Below, one piece after another: positions 24,164 through 32,513 of a stretch of DNA of 64,000 nucleotides. How positions within the stretch are numbered: the stretch's first letter is position 1; every line of letters starts with the position of its first letter. The notes under the pieces were generated by a model. It did not search any database. It was not told the DNA's origin and worked only from the letters and a program-made list of their open reading frames with translations. The stretch covers positions 929,723-993,722 of the forward strand of contig NZ_KI632509.1 in assembly GCF_000504245.1 (NCBI RefSeq), given 5' to 3'. This DNA comes from Haloechinothrix halophila YIM 93223. GTDB lineage: Bacteria > Actinomycetota > Actinomycetes > Mycobacteriales > Pseudonocardiaceae. The position numbers were made by a program, and so were the translations under genes.

Positions 24164-24649
24164 ATGCGCGGAGACGACGAGGTCATCGAACTCCTGAATG
24201 AACAGCTCACCAGCGAGCTCACCGCGATCAATCAGTACTTCCTGCACGCGAAGATGCAGGCCAATTGGGGCTTCACCAAGTTGGCCGAGCACACGCGCGC
24301 GGAGTCGATCGAGGAGATGCAGCACGCCGAGCTGATCACCGATCGCATCCTCTTCCTCGAAGGGTTGCCGAACTACCAGCGGCTGTCCACGGTGCGGATC
24401 GGCCAGACGGTCAAGGAACAGTTCGAATCCGACCTCGCGATCGAGGTTGACGTGCTGAACCGGTTGAAGCCCGGAATCAAGATGTGCCGGGACAAAGGCG
24501 ACATCACGTCCGCGAATCTCTTCGAGAAGATCCTCGCGGACGAGGAGCACCACATCGACTACCTCGAAACCCAGCTCGAGCTGATCGGCAAGCTCGGTGA
24601 GCAGCTGTACCTGAGCCAGCTCGTCGAACGCCCGCCATCGGCCGGGTAG
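24164..24649 (+). CDS. bfr: Bacterioferritin
   Basis: 161 residues, four-helix ferritin fold. The ferroxidase ligands are visible: the first Glu in LTSELTAINQYFLHAKM, the EEMQHAE pair, and DEEHHIDYLE near the C-terminus. The haem-ligand Met is expected in the segment around MQANWG. It stores iron as a 24-mer shell in the cytoplasm. The ATG has CGGAGGTAGGTC upstream. The gene follows the Bfd-like ferredoxin on the same strand, though the 70-bp gap and a TCCGG/CCGGA inverted repeat (24135-24151) leave room for a separate promoter. Confidence 0.93.
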   Translation: MRGDDEVIELLNEQLTSELTAINQYFLHAKMQANWGFTKLAEHTRAESIEEMQHAELITDRILFLEGLPNYQRLSTVRIGQTVKEQFESDLAIEVDVLNRLKPGIKMCRDKGDITSANLFEKILADEEHHIDYLETQLELIGKLGEQLYLSQLVERPPSAG

Positions 24650-24650
24650 C

Positions 24651-24750
24651 CGCGAGTCCCGCGTTGCGGCATGGCGAGTTCCGACTTCTGGCGTCGCGAG
24701 TCCCGCGTTGCGGCATGGCGAGTTCCGACTTCTGGCGTCGCGAGTCCCCG
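24651..24750. repeat. 44-bp direct repeat between bfr and paaE
   Basis: Two identical 44-bp units start at 24651 and 24695, and a third partial copy starts at 24739. Each holds CGCGAGTCCCGCGTTGC and GGCGAGTTCCGACTTC. They fill the gap between two convergent genes. The same GCGAGT core recurs at 19321-19398 and 38770-38820, both also intergenic, so this is a dispersed element family. No coding potential or transposase is visible. Confidence 0.85.
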
Positions 24751-24751
24751 G

Positions 24752-25834
24752 TTAGGCGTCGTAGTCGACCTCGACCGTGTCGGTAATCGGATGGCTCTGG
24801 CAGGTCAGTACGAAACCCTCGTCGAGTTCGGATTGCTCCAACGCGAAGTTGCGCCGCAGGTCGACCTTGCCGGATGTCACCTTCGCTCGGCAGGTGCCGC
24901 ACACCCCGCCCTTGCAAGCGAACGGCAGGTCAGGGCGACCCCGCTGCGCACCCTCAAGCACTGACGTCCCCGCGGGAACGGCCACTGTGGTGGCACGCCC
25001 ATCGAGCCGCACCGTGACCTCGCTGCTCGCGCCCTCGATCTCCGGCTCGGGGTGCGTGGCGGGCGCTGGCGGCAGGTCGCCGACGTAGAACAGCTCCTGG
25101 TGTATCCGTTCGTTGGCGACGTCGGCCTCGAGCAGCACATCCCGGATGTCGGTGACCATCCCGAACGGCCCGCACAGCCACCAGTAATCCACCAGCGCCG
25201 GGTCACCGAGCAGTGGCAGCAGCGCACGCAGCCGGTCGGCGTCGAGTCGCCCGGTGAACAGCTCGACCTCGCGCGGTTCGCGGGAGAGCACGTGGATCAG
25301 CTCGAGCCGGGTTGGGTGGCGATCCTTCAGGTCGGCCAGCTCCTCGGCGAACATCACCGTGCTGGTACGCCGGTTGCCGTACAGCAGCGTGACCGTGGCC
25401 TCTGGGTGCCGCAGCACTGATGCCGCGATCGACAGCGCTGGCGTGATGCCTGACCCGGCCACGACCAGCACGTGATGCCCGCCAGCGTCGAGGTCGGGGG
25501 TGAACGTGCCGGTCGGCGGGGACACCTCGATCTCATCGCCGGGCTGGACTTCGTGCACCAGCCAAGACGAGAACAGCCCGTCCGGCACCTCGCGCACGCC
25601 GATGCGCGGCTGGGCACCCGCGGGCGCGCAGATCGAGTAGTTGCGGCGTTCCTCGCGGCCGTCGATGTGTCGGCGCAGCACGAGCGACTGGCCGGGCAGG
25701 AAGTCATAGCGGTCGGCGAGTTCGTCGGGGACGTCGAAGGTGACCGCGACAGCGTCGTCGCACAACCGCGTCACATCGGCGACGGTCAACGGGTGAAACT
25801 CGCCGCGAATCCGGGACGGTGCTGGGGCGGTCAC
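24752..25834 (-). CDS. paaE: Phenylacetyl-CoA epoxidase reductase subunit PaaE
   Basis: 360 residues. An N-terminal FAD domain (RRNYSICAPAG) and an NAD(P)-binding domain (VLVVAGSGITPALSIAASVL) are followed by a C-terminal plant-type [2Fe-2S] ferredoxin with CKGGVCGTCRAKV and a later Cys in LTCQSHP. It passes electrons from NADPH to the di-iron oxygenase PaaA. The GTG start overlaps the last base of the paaD stop (TAGTG), so the genes are translationally coupled. This is the last gene of the leftward paa operon. Confidence 0.95.
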   Translation of the reverse strand: MTAPAPSRIRGEFHPLTVADVTRLCDDAVAVTFDVPDELADRYDFLPGQSLVLRRHIDGREERRNYSICAPAGAQPRIGVREVPDGLFSSWLVHEVQPGDEIEVSPPTGTFTPDLDAGGHHVLVVAGSGITPALSIAASVLRHPEATVTLLYGNRRTSTVMFAEELADLKDRHPTRLELIHVLSREPREVELFTGRLDADRLRALLPLLGDPALVDYWWLCGPFGMVTDIRDVLLEADVANERIHQELFYVGDLPPAPATHPEPEIEGASSEVTVRLDGRATTVAVPAGTSVLEGAQRGRPDLPFACKGGVCGTCRAKVTSGKVDLRRNFALEQSELDEGFVLTCQSHPITDTVEVDYDA

Positions 25835-26334
25835 TAGATCTCCTTGACGTGTTCGAACGGTTCGGCGCAGGTCCGGCAGCGCCGCAGCGACTTGCACGCC
25901 GTCGCGGAGAACCGCGACAGCTCCTCGGTCTCCGCCGCGCCGCAGTGCGGGCACCGCACGGCGTGTGACACCGGCGGGGCGAGGGTGAGCGGGATCGGGC
26001 CGTCGTTGCGTGGCGCGGTGCCTGGCGGGGAGATACCCGCCTCGGCGAGCTTGCGACGTCCTTCCTCGGTGATCCAGTCGCTGCTCCACGGCGGGTGCAG
26101 CACGGTGCGCACCTCGACGTCGTCGTATCCGGCGTCGTGCAGGGCGTGCACCAGGTCGTCGCGCATGGTGTCCATCGCCGGGCAGCCGGTGTAGGTCGGT
26201 GTGATGGTGACGACCACCGTGCCGCCGGATTCGGACACCTCGCGCAGCACGCCGAGGTCGGCGAGGGTGAGCATCGGCAGCTCCGGGTCGGTCACCGTCT
26301 CGGCGACCGCGCGGGCGTCGGTGAGCGTCACCAT
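25834..26334 (-). CDS. paaD: Phenylacetyl-CoA epoxidase accessory subunit PaaD
   Basis: 166 residues. The N-terminal DUF59/MIP18 domain (ARAVAETVTDPELPMLTLAD, then TYTGCPAMDTM) is followed by a C-terminal zinc-ribbon-like part (CPHCGAAETEELS and CRTCAEPF) typical of PaaD, which helps assemble the iron centre of the epoxidase. The ATG at 26334 overlaps the paaC stop by 7 bases. Upstream in-frame ATGs lie inside paaC and are rejected. Confidence 0.93.
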   Translation of the reverse strand: MVTLTDARAVAETVTDPELPMLTLADLGVLREVSESGGTVVVTITPTYTGCPAMDTMRDDLVHALHDAGYDDVEVRTVLHPPWSSDWITEEGRRKLAEAGISPPGTAPRNDGPIPLTLAPPVSHAVRCPHCGAAETEELSRFSATACKSLRRCRTCAEPFEHVKEI

Positions 26335-27209
26335 GTCGCCTCCGGGTGCGCTCGTGCCAGGCTCTGCATCTCGGCGAGCAGGTAGCCCATCTCCTCGGTG
26401 TGCACGCCGTCGCGGCCCTTGCGGCCGGAGACACCCGCACGCGGGGAGATGTCCGGCACGGCCAGCGTCGCGGCGGAGCAAACCTGGGTGAGCACGTCGT
26501 CGAACTCCGCGCGTAGTGACTCGGGATCGACCGCGATGCCGGACAGCCGCTCGATCACAGGGTGAGACTCGAACAGCTCACCGACGTAGGGCCATACCTC
26601 GTCCAAACCGGACTGCATCCGCTGGTGCGAGTAGTCGGTGCCGTCACCGAGCCGCACCGTCCACTGTGCTGCGTAGTCGCGGTGGTAGGTGACTTCCTTG
26701 ACACCCTTCGCGGCGATCGCGGCCAGCACCTGGTCGCGCGAGTCGGTCAGTCGTTGCAGCAGCGCGAGTCGCCACGTGGCGAACACCAGCAGCCGCGCGA
26801 TGCTGAACGCGAAGTCACCATTGGACAGCTCGGCCAGCCGGACGTTGCGGAACTCGTTTTCATCGCGGAAGAACGCCAGCGCGTCCTCCGAGCGCTCGAC
26901 GCCCTCCGCCTTGCCCGCGCGTGTCAGCAGCAGCCGCGCCTGGCCGAGCAGGTCAAGCCCGATGTTGGCCAGCGCGACCTCATCCTCCAGTTCCGGCGCA
27001 TGGGTGCACCACTCCTGCAACCGCTGCGAGGCGATCAGCGCGTCATCGCCAAGCATCAGGCAGTACGCCGCGAGATCGTCACCGTCCACACCGGACGGCA
27101 GCGACGTGTCCACACCGGAGAGTGGATCCTCGAAGCCGGTGCCGAATGCCCAGCGGGTCTCGTCGTTGGCCTCGCTGACCGCTTCGTAGGCGTTGTCAAA
27201 GCTCATCAC
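26328..27209 (-). CDS. paaC: Phenylacetyl-CoA epoxidase structural subunit PaaC
   Basis: 293 residues. Ferritin-like helical protein with YCLMLGDDALIASQRLQEWC, NIGLDLLGQARLLL and EVTYHRDYAAQWTVRLGDGT, all typical of PaaC. It is paralogous to PaaA but lacks a functional di-iron site and stabilises the catalytic subunit. It lies 9 bp after paaB. The initial Met-Met leaves either ATG possible. Same transcript as paaZ, A, B, D and E. Confidence 0.95.
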   Translation of the reverse strand: MMSFDNAYEAVSEANDETRWAFGTGFEDPLSGVDTSLPSGVDGDDLAAYCLMLGDDALIASQRLQEWCTHAPELEDEVALANIGLDLLGQARLLLTRAGKAEGVERSEDALAFFRDENEFRNVRLAELSNGDFAFSIARLLVFATWRLALLQRLTDSRDQVLAAIAAKGVKEVTYHRDYAAQWTVRLGDGTDYSHQRMQSGLDEVWPYVGELFESHPVIERLSGIAVDPESLRAEFDDVLTQVCSAATLAVPDISPRAGVSGRKGRDGVHTEEMGYLLAEMQSLARAHPEATW

Positions 27210-27218
27210 GCGTCACGC

Positions 27219-27521
27219 TCACATGTGGGGCACGTTGTCGGGGATGTCGTAGAACGTCGGGTGCCGGTACACCTTGTCCGCACTTGGCGCGAAGAACGGG
27301 TCCTTCTCATCAGGGCTGGACGCCGTGATGTCGGCCGCCTTCACGACCCAGATGCTCACGCCCTCGTTGCGCCGCGTGTACAGATCCCGGGCGTGGTGGA
27401 TCGCCATCTCGTCGTCGGCGGCGTGCAGCGAGCCGACGTGCACGTGGTTCAGCCCGCGCTTGCTGCGCACGAACACCTCGTATAACGGCCACTCGTGCTT
27501 CACCGGCTCCATCTCAGTCAT
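27219..27521 (-). CDS. paaB: Phenylacetyl-CoA epoxidase subunit PaaB
   Basis: 100 residues, full length for PaaB. The WPLYEVFVRSKRGLNHVHVG start and the DEMAIHHARDLYTRRNEGVS segment are diagnostic. PaaB bridges the PaaA-PaaC heterodimers of the epoxidase. It is 53 bp downstream of paaA and 9 bp before paaC. The ATG has GGAGGCGGCATG-like spacing upstream. Confidence 0.95.
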   Translation of the reverse strand: MTEMEPVKHEWPLYEVFVRSKRGLNHVHVGSLHAADDEMAIHHARDLYTRRNEGVSIWVVKAADITASSPDEKDPFFAPSADKVYRHPTFYDIPDNVPHM

Positions 27522-27574
27522 GCCGCCTCCTGCCCGTCGTGAGTGTTGATTGGTGTTCTAACCCTGCTACGCAC

Positions 27575-28513
27575 TCACGACTCCTTTGCCTTGCGCGCGT
27601 GCGCGGCCGCGGCCTCGCGAACCCACGCGCCATCGTCGTGCGCCCGCTTGCGATGGGCGACGCGCTGCGCGTTGCACGGGCCGTTGCCGCGCAGCACCTC
27701 CTTGAACTCGCTCCAGTCGATCTCGCCGAAGTCGTAGTGCCCGCGCTCGGCGTTCCACCGCAGGTCGGGATCGGGCAGCGTCACGCCCAACGCCTCAGCC
27801 TGCGGAACCGTCATGTCGACAAATCGCTGGCGCAGCTCGTCGTTGGTGTGGCGCTTGATCTTCCATGCCATCGACTGCGCGGTGTTGGGCGAGTCGCCGT
27901 CCGGCGGACCGAACATCATCAGTGACGGCCACCACCAGCGATCCGTCGCGTCCTGCACCATCTCCCGCTGCGCCTCGGTGCCGCGCATCATCGCCATCAG
28001 CAGCTCGTAGCCCTGTCGCTGGTGGAACGACTCCTCCTTGCAGATGCGGATCATCGCCCGCGCGTACGGCCCGTACGAGCAGCGGCACAGCGGCACCTGG
28101 TTGCAGATCGCGGCGCCGTCGACCAGCCAGCCGATCACACCGACGTCGGCGAACGTCAACGTCGGGTAGTTGAAGATCGACGAGTACTTCTGCGTCCCGC
28201 TGATCAGCCGCTCGGTCAAGTCGCCCCGGTCGGCGCCGAGCGTTTCGGCCGCCGAGTACAGATACAGACCGTGACCGGCCTCGTCCTGGACCTTCGCGAG
28301 CAGGATCGCCTTACGCCGCAATGACGGCGCGCGGCTGATCCAGTTGCGCTCCGGTTGCATCCCAATGATCTCCGAATGCGCGTGCTGGGCGATCTGCCGG
28401 ATCAGCGTCGCCCGATACTTCTCCGGCACCCAGTCGCGCGGCTCGATCCGCTGGTCGGCCTCGATGGTGCGCTCGAAGTGCCGCTCCAGGTCGGGCAGTT
28501 CGGTGGTGGTCAC
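27575..28513 (-). CDS. paaA: Phenylacetyl-CoA epoxidase catalytic subunit PaaA
   Basis: 312 residues. The di-iron oxygenase carries carboxylate/His ligands in [26 protein letters not shown] and [15 protein letters not shown]. It inserts one oxygen atom into phenylacetyl-CoA to form the ring 1,2-epoxide. The GTG start overlaps the paaZ stop (GTGA), so the two are coupled. The C-terminal end [20 protein letters not shown] is typical of the family. Confidence 0.96.
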   Translation of the reverse strand: MTTTELPDLERHFERTIEADQRIEPRDWVPEKYRATLIRQIAQHAHSEIIGMQPERNWISRAPSLRRKAILLAKVQDEAGHGLYLYSAAETLGADRGDLTERLISGTQKYSSIFNYPTLTFADVGVIGWLVDGAAICNQVPLCRCSYGPYARAMIRICKEESFHQRQGYELLMAMMRGTEAQREMVQDATDRWWWPSLMMFGPPDGDSPNTAQSMAWKIKRHTNDELRQRFVDMTVPQAEALGVTLPDPDLRWNAERGHYDFGEIDWSEFKEVLRGNGPCNAQRVAHRKRAHDDGAWVREAAAAHARKAKES

Positions 28514-30549
28514 TTCTGCTCCTTGGACACGAGGGTCAGGACGTCGTACTTCGCTACCGACTCGCCATCGGCGTTGGTGACGTCGGTGTCCCAGCGGACT
28601 TCGCCGTAGTCGGCGTTCTCGCGCGGGATGATCTGCTTGGCGGTCAGCGTGACGGTCAGCTCGTCGCCGGCCTTGACCGGCGTGAGGAAGCGCAGGTTCT
28701 CGAGGCCGTAGTTGGCCAGCACCGGCCCCGGCTCTGGTGCGACGAACAGCCCGGCCGCGAACGACACGACCAGGTAGCCGTGCGCCACGATGCCGCCGAA
28801 CAGCGGGTTCGCCGCGGCCGCTTCCTCGTCGGTGTGGGCGTAGAAGGTGTCGCCGGTGAATTCCGCGAAGTGCGCGATGTCCTCCCGGGTGACCTGGCGC
28901 GGGCCAGCCACCACGGTGTCGCCCACTCGCAGCTCGGCGAGCGACTTACGGAACGGGTGGGTGCCCTCGGTGCGGGGTGCGCCTGGCACCCACTGCCCGG
29001 TGACCTTGGTCAGCACCGTCGGACTGGCCTGCACGGCGGTGCGCTGCATGTGGTGCTTGACGCCGTTGAGGCCGCCCATCTCCTCGCCGCCACCGGCGCG
29101 GCCGGGCCCGCCATGCACCAGGCCTGGCAGCGGGGAGCCGTGCCCGGTGGACTCCTTGGCGTCGTCGGTGTCCAGTACAAGCAGCCTGCCGTGCCACGGC
29201 GCGACACCGAGCACGACCTCGCGCGCGAACGCCGCGTCTCCGGTGACCACCGACCCGACGAGGCTGCCCTCGCCCTTGGCGGCCAGCTCGATGACCTGCT
29301 CGGTCGACGTGTACGGGATTAGTGTCGCCACTGGCCCGAACGCCTCCACCTGGTGCGGTTCCGCGCGTTCTGGGTCGTCCACCCGCAACAGGACGGGAGA
29401 GATGAACGCGCCCCGCTCGACATCCGCGTCCACGACGTCGACCTGCTCGGGGTCGCCGTAGACGACGGTGCCGACGTCCATCAGCGACTTGAGCGACCGC
29501 CGCACCTCCTCGCGCTGTTCGAGGCTGGCCAGCGCGCCCATGCGGACGCCGTCGCTGGTCGGGTTGCCGACGGTGACCTTCGCGAGTCGTTCGGACGCGG
29601 CAGCGGCGACGTCGTCCATCAGCTCGGCTGGCACGAATGCGCGGCGGATCGCGGTGCACTTCTGGCCAGCCTTGACGGTCATCTCGGTGACTAGCTGCTT
29701 GATGTAGAGGTCGAACTCCGGCGTGCCCTGTGCGGCGTCCGGGCCGAGGATCGACAGGTTCAGCGAGTCGGCCTCGGCGTTGAACCGCACCGCGTTGCGC
29801 ACGATGCTCGGGTGTGCGCGGAGCTGGCTCGCGGTGGACGCCGATCCGGTGAACGACACGACGTCCTGCGCGGTGACGTGGTCGAGCAGATCCCCCGCGC
29901 TGCCGCAGACCAGCTGCAGCGAGCCCTCAGGGAGGATGCCCGACTCGACGATCAGCTCAACCAGCCGATGCGTGAGGTACGCGGTCTGGCTGGCGGGCTT
30001 CACGAGCGACGGCATTCCGGCGAGGAACGCGGGCGCGAACTTCTCCAGCGGTCCCCACACCGGGAAGTTGAACGCGTTGATCTGCACCGCGACGCCGCGC
30101 ATCGGGCTGAGGATGTGCTGGCCGACGAACGTGCCGCCCTTGCTCAGCGGCTCGACGGCACCCTCGGCGTAGACGGTGTCGTTCGGCAGCTCCCGCCTGC
30201 CCTTGCTCGAATAGGTGAACAGCACGCCGATGCCGCCGTCGATGTCGAACTTCGAGTCGCCGAGCGTCGCGCCGGTCTTGGCGGACAGCGTGTACAGCTC
30301 GTCCCGGTGTTCCCGCAGGTGAGAGGCGAGCGCCTTGAGTAGTGCGCCGCGCTGGTGAAAGGTCAGCTCCCGCAGCGCCGCTCCGCCGACTCGGCGGCCG
30401 TAGTCCAGCGCGGCGGCCATGTCGATGCCGGTGGTGGACACCCGTGCGATCTCCTCGCCGGTCGTCGCGTCGTGCACGGGGGTGCCCGCGTCGGCCGGAG
30501 TGTGCCAGTCGCCGGATACGTAGCTGCGCAGGGGACTTTCGGACGCCAT
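28510..30549 (-). CDS. paaZ: Bifunctional aldehyde dehydrogenase / oxepin-CoA hydrolase PaaZ
   Basis: 679 residues, full length. The N-terminal ~520 residues are an aldehyde dehydrogenase with [26 protein letters not shown] and the catalytic Cys in [10 protein letters not shown]. The C-terminal ~150 residues are a MaoC-type hydratase ([20 protein letters not shown], then [14 protein letters not shown]). It opens the oxepin-CoA ring and oxidises the resulting aldehyde. This is the first gene of the leftward operon. A TetR-type operator lies 35 bp before the ATG. Confidence 0.95.
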   Translation of the reverse strand: MASESPLRSYVSGDWHTPADAGTPVHDATTGEEIARVSTTGIDMAAALDYGRRVGGAALRELTFHQRGALLKALASHLREHRDELYTLSAKTGATLGDSKFDIDGGIGVLFTYSSKGRRELPNDTVYAEGAVEPLSKGGTFVGQHILSPMRGVAVQINAFNFPVWGPLEKFAPAFLAGMPSLVKPASQTAYLTHRLVELIVESGILPEGSLQLVCGSAGDLLDHVTAQDVVSFTGSASTASQLRAHPSIVRNAVRFNAEADSLNLSILGPDAAQGTPEFDLYIKQLVTEMTVKAGQKCTAIRRAFVPAELMDDVAAAASERLAKVTVGNPTSDGVRMGALASLEQREEVRRSLKSLMDVGTVVYGDPEQVDVVDADVERGAFISPVLLRVDDPERAEPHQVEAFGPVATLIPYTSTEQVIELAAKGEGSLVGSVVTGDAAFAREVVLGVAPWHGRLLVLDTDDAKESTGHGSPLPGLVHGGPGRAGGGEEMGGLNGVKHHMQRTAVQASPTVLTKVTGQWVPGAPRTEGTHPFRKSLAELRVGDTVVAGPRQVTREDIAHFAEFTGDTFYAHTDEEAAAANPLFGGIVAHGYLVVSFAAGLFVAPEPGPVLANYGLENLRFLTPVKAGDELTVTLTAKQIIPRENADYGEVRWDTDVTNADGESVAKYDVLTLVSKEQK

Positions 30550-30583
30550 GGGTGACCTTTCACTCTCGCTGGGGAGTATTAAC

Positions 30584-30601
30584 TTACCGGGTGTTCAGTA
30601 A
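30584..30601. promoter_or_regulatory. TetR-type operator upstream of paaZ
   Basis: TTACCG-N6-CAGTAA is an 18-bp inverted repeat with one arm mismatch, 35 bp before the paaZ start. A related site, TTACCA-N6-CGGTCA, lies in front of paaI. The form is that of PaaR-like TetR repressors that respond to phenylacetyl-CoA. No paaR gene is adjacent in this window. Confidence 0.6.
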
Positions 30602-30686
30602 TTCATGCTAGCGCGGTCTGCGGGCCGGGGAAAGGGAGTCACTGCGCTGTGGGTCGATCGTCTTGACAGTGGTGGTCAGGCTGCCG

Positions 30687-30727
30687 TTGACTGGCCACGC
30701 GCAGGTCAATTACCAACCATTCGGTCA
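30687..30727 (+). promoter_or_regulatory. paaI promoter with TetR-type operator
   Basis: TTGACT (30687-30692), 17 bp and TTACCA (30710-30715) make a reasonable promoter. The -10 is also the left half of TTACCA-N6-CGGTCA (30710-30727), which resembles the paaZ operator. A repressor here would block RNA polymerase. A second TTGACA occurs at 30663. Confidence 0.5.
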
Positions 30728-30747
30728 GGTAGCGAGGCGGTGGAGCG

Positions 30748-31182
30748 GTGGCGGACCCATCGGCGGACGCGCGGAACGCGGCCGAGCGGATGCTGGACGC
30801 GGACGCGGCGTCGCGCGCGCTCGGCATCGAGCTGACCGAGGTGTCCGACGGGCACGCGGTGGCGACGATGACGGTGACGGACCTGATGGTCAACGGCCAC
30901 GACATCGCCCACGGCGGCTATGTCTTCCTGTTGGCGGACACGGCCTTCGCCTGCGCATGCAACAGCCACGGCCCGGTCACCGTCGCCGCGGGCGCCGAGG
31001 TCTCGTTTGTCGCGTCTGCCCGGCTTGGCGACGTCCTGGTCGCTACCGCCGATGAGCGGACGCGCTTCGGGCGCAACGGGATCTACGACGTCACCGTGCG
31101 GCGCGCTGGCGCCGAGGGGGCCGTCATCGCGGAGTTTCGCGGCAGGAGCCGCACCATCGAGCGGAACGGGGAGGCAGGGTGA
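30748..31182 (+). CDS. paaI: Hydroxyphenylacetyl-CoA thioesterase PaaI
   Basis: 144 residues, hot-dog fold. The conserved segment HDIAHGGYVFLLADTAFACACNSHG carries the catalytic Asp, and AGAEVSFVASARLGDVL follows. PaaI clears dead-end CoA esters such as 2-hydroxycyclohepta-trienyl or hydroxyphenylacetyl-CoA from the pathway. The GTG start has GGCGGTGGAGCG upstream. The stop overlaps the paaK start (GTGA), so the two genes are coupled. Confidence 0.93.
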   Translation: MADPSADARNAAERMLDADAASRALGIELTEVSDGHAVATMTVTDLMVNGHDIAHGGYVFLLADTAFACACNSHGPVTVAAGAEVSFVASARLGDVLVATADERTRFGRNGIYDVTVRRAGAEGAVIAEFRGRSRTIERNGEAG

Positions 31183-32513
31183 CGGCTGAGACCACTGGCA
31201 TCGCGTCGGCCGGGTGGGACGATGCGGAGCGGCTGAGCCCAGACGAACTGCGGGAACGCCAGCTCACGCGGTTGCAGTGGACGCTGCGCCACGCCTACGA
31301 GAACGTGCCGGCGTACCGGCGGAAGTTCGACGAGGCAGGCGTGCGGCCGGAGGACTGCCGTTCCCTGGACGACCTCGCCCGGTTCCCCTTCACCACCAAG
31401 CACGACCTGCGCGAGAACTACCCGTTCGGCATGTTCGCGGTGCCGAGGGAACAGGTGAGCCGGATCCATGCGTCCAGCGGCACGACGGGCAAACCCACCG
31501 TCGTGGGCTATACCCAGTCCGACGTCGGCATGTGGGCCGACGTGGTGGCGCGCTCCATCCGCGCCGCGGGTGGTCGCCCTGGCGACGTGGTTCACGTTGC
31601 CTATGGTTATGGGCTGTTCACGGGCGGCCTCGGCGCGCACTACGGTGCCGAGAAACTCGGCTGCACGGTCGTCCCCGCGTCCGGTGGCATGACCGCGCGC
31701 CAGGTGCAGCTCATCACCGACTTCCAGCCAGCGGTCATCATGGTGACGCCGTCCTACCTGCTCACACTGCTGGATGAGTTCGAGCGGCAGGGCATCGACC
31801 CGCGCGGCACCTCGCTGCGGGTGGGCATCTTCGGTGCCGAGCCGTGGACCGAGGAGATGCGCCGTGAGATCGAGGAGCGGATGAACATCGACGCGGTCGA
31901 CATCTACGGGCTGTCCGAGGTGATCGGCCCGGGCGTCGCGCAGGAGTGCGTCGAGACCAAGGATGGCCTGCACATCTGGGAGGACCACTTCTACCCCGAG
32001 GTCATCGACCCGATAGAAGAACACGTGCTGCCGGAAGGCGAGCGCGGCGAGCTGGTGTTCACTTCGCTCACCAAGGAAGCATTCCCGATCATTCGCTACC
32101 GCACCCGCGACCTGACCCGGCTACTGCCGGGCACCGCGCGGCCCGCGTTCCGGCGGATGGAGAAGGTCACCGGACGCAGCGACGACATGATCATCCTGCG
32201 CGGCGTGAACGTCTTCCCCACTCAGATCGAGGAACTGCTACTCCCGATCGAGGGGCTGTCACCGCACTTCCAACTTGTACTGTCCATAGCCGATCGATTG
32301 GACCGGATGACCGTGCGGGTCGAGGCGGACCCCGCTGCTTCGGCGGACCAGCGGCGCGCGGCAGCTGACGAGCTGATCGCGCGGGTGAAGGACAGTGTCG
32401 GCGTGAGCGTCGCCGTCGACGTCGCCGATCCTGACACGTTGGAGCGGTCGTTGGGGAAAATGCGTCGCGTGATCGACGAGCGTCCCGCTAACGTCCGGGG
32501 ACATGACAGCTGA
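31179..32513 (+). CDS. paaK: Phenylacetate-CoA ligase PaaK
   Basis: 444 residues. An adenylate-forming enzyme with the phosphate-binding loop SSGTTGKPTVVGYT, IYGLSEVIGPGV and the hinge region KVTGRSDDMIILRGVNVFPT. It activates phenylacetate to phenylacetyl-CoA, the first step of the pathway. GTG start overlapping paaI by 4 bases. Its 3' end overlaps the start of the aminopeptidase gene by 11 bases. Confidence 0.95.
   Translation: MTAETTGIASAGWDDAERLSPDELRERQLTRLQWTLRHAYENVPAYRRKFDEAGVRPEDCRSLDDLARFPFTTKHDLRENYPFGMFAVPREQVSRIHASSGTTGKPTVVGYTQSDVGMWADVVARSIRAAGGRPGDVVHVAYGYGLFTGGLGAHYGAEKLGCTVVPASGGMTARQVQLITDFQPAVIMVTPSYLLTLLDEFERQGIDPRGTSLRVGIFGAEPWTEEMRREIEERMNIDAVDIYGLSEVIGPGVAQECVETKDGLHIWEDHFYPEVIDPIEEHVLPEGERGELVFTSLTKEAFPIIRYRTRDLTRLLPGTARPAFRRMEKVTGRSDDMIILRGVNVFPTQIEELLLPIEGLSPHFQLVLSIADRLDRMTVRVEADPAASADQRRAAADELIARVKDSVGVSVAVDVADPDTLERSLGKMRRVIDERPANVRGHDS

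Noticed and set aside
24651-24750. CRISPR-like repeat
   Set aside because: The units are contiguous with no spacers and only about 2.3 copies.
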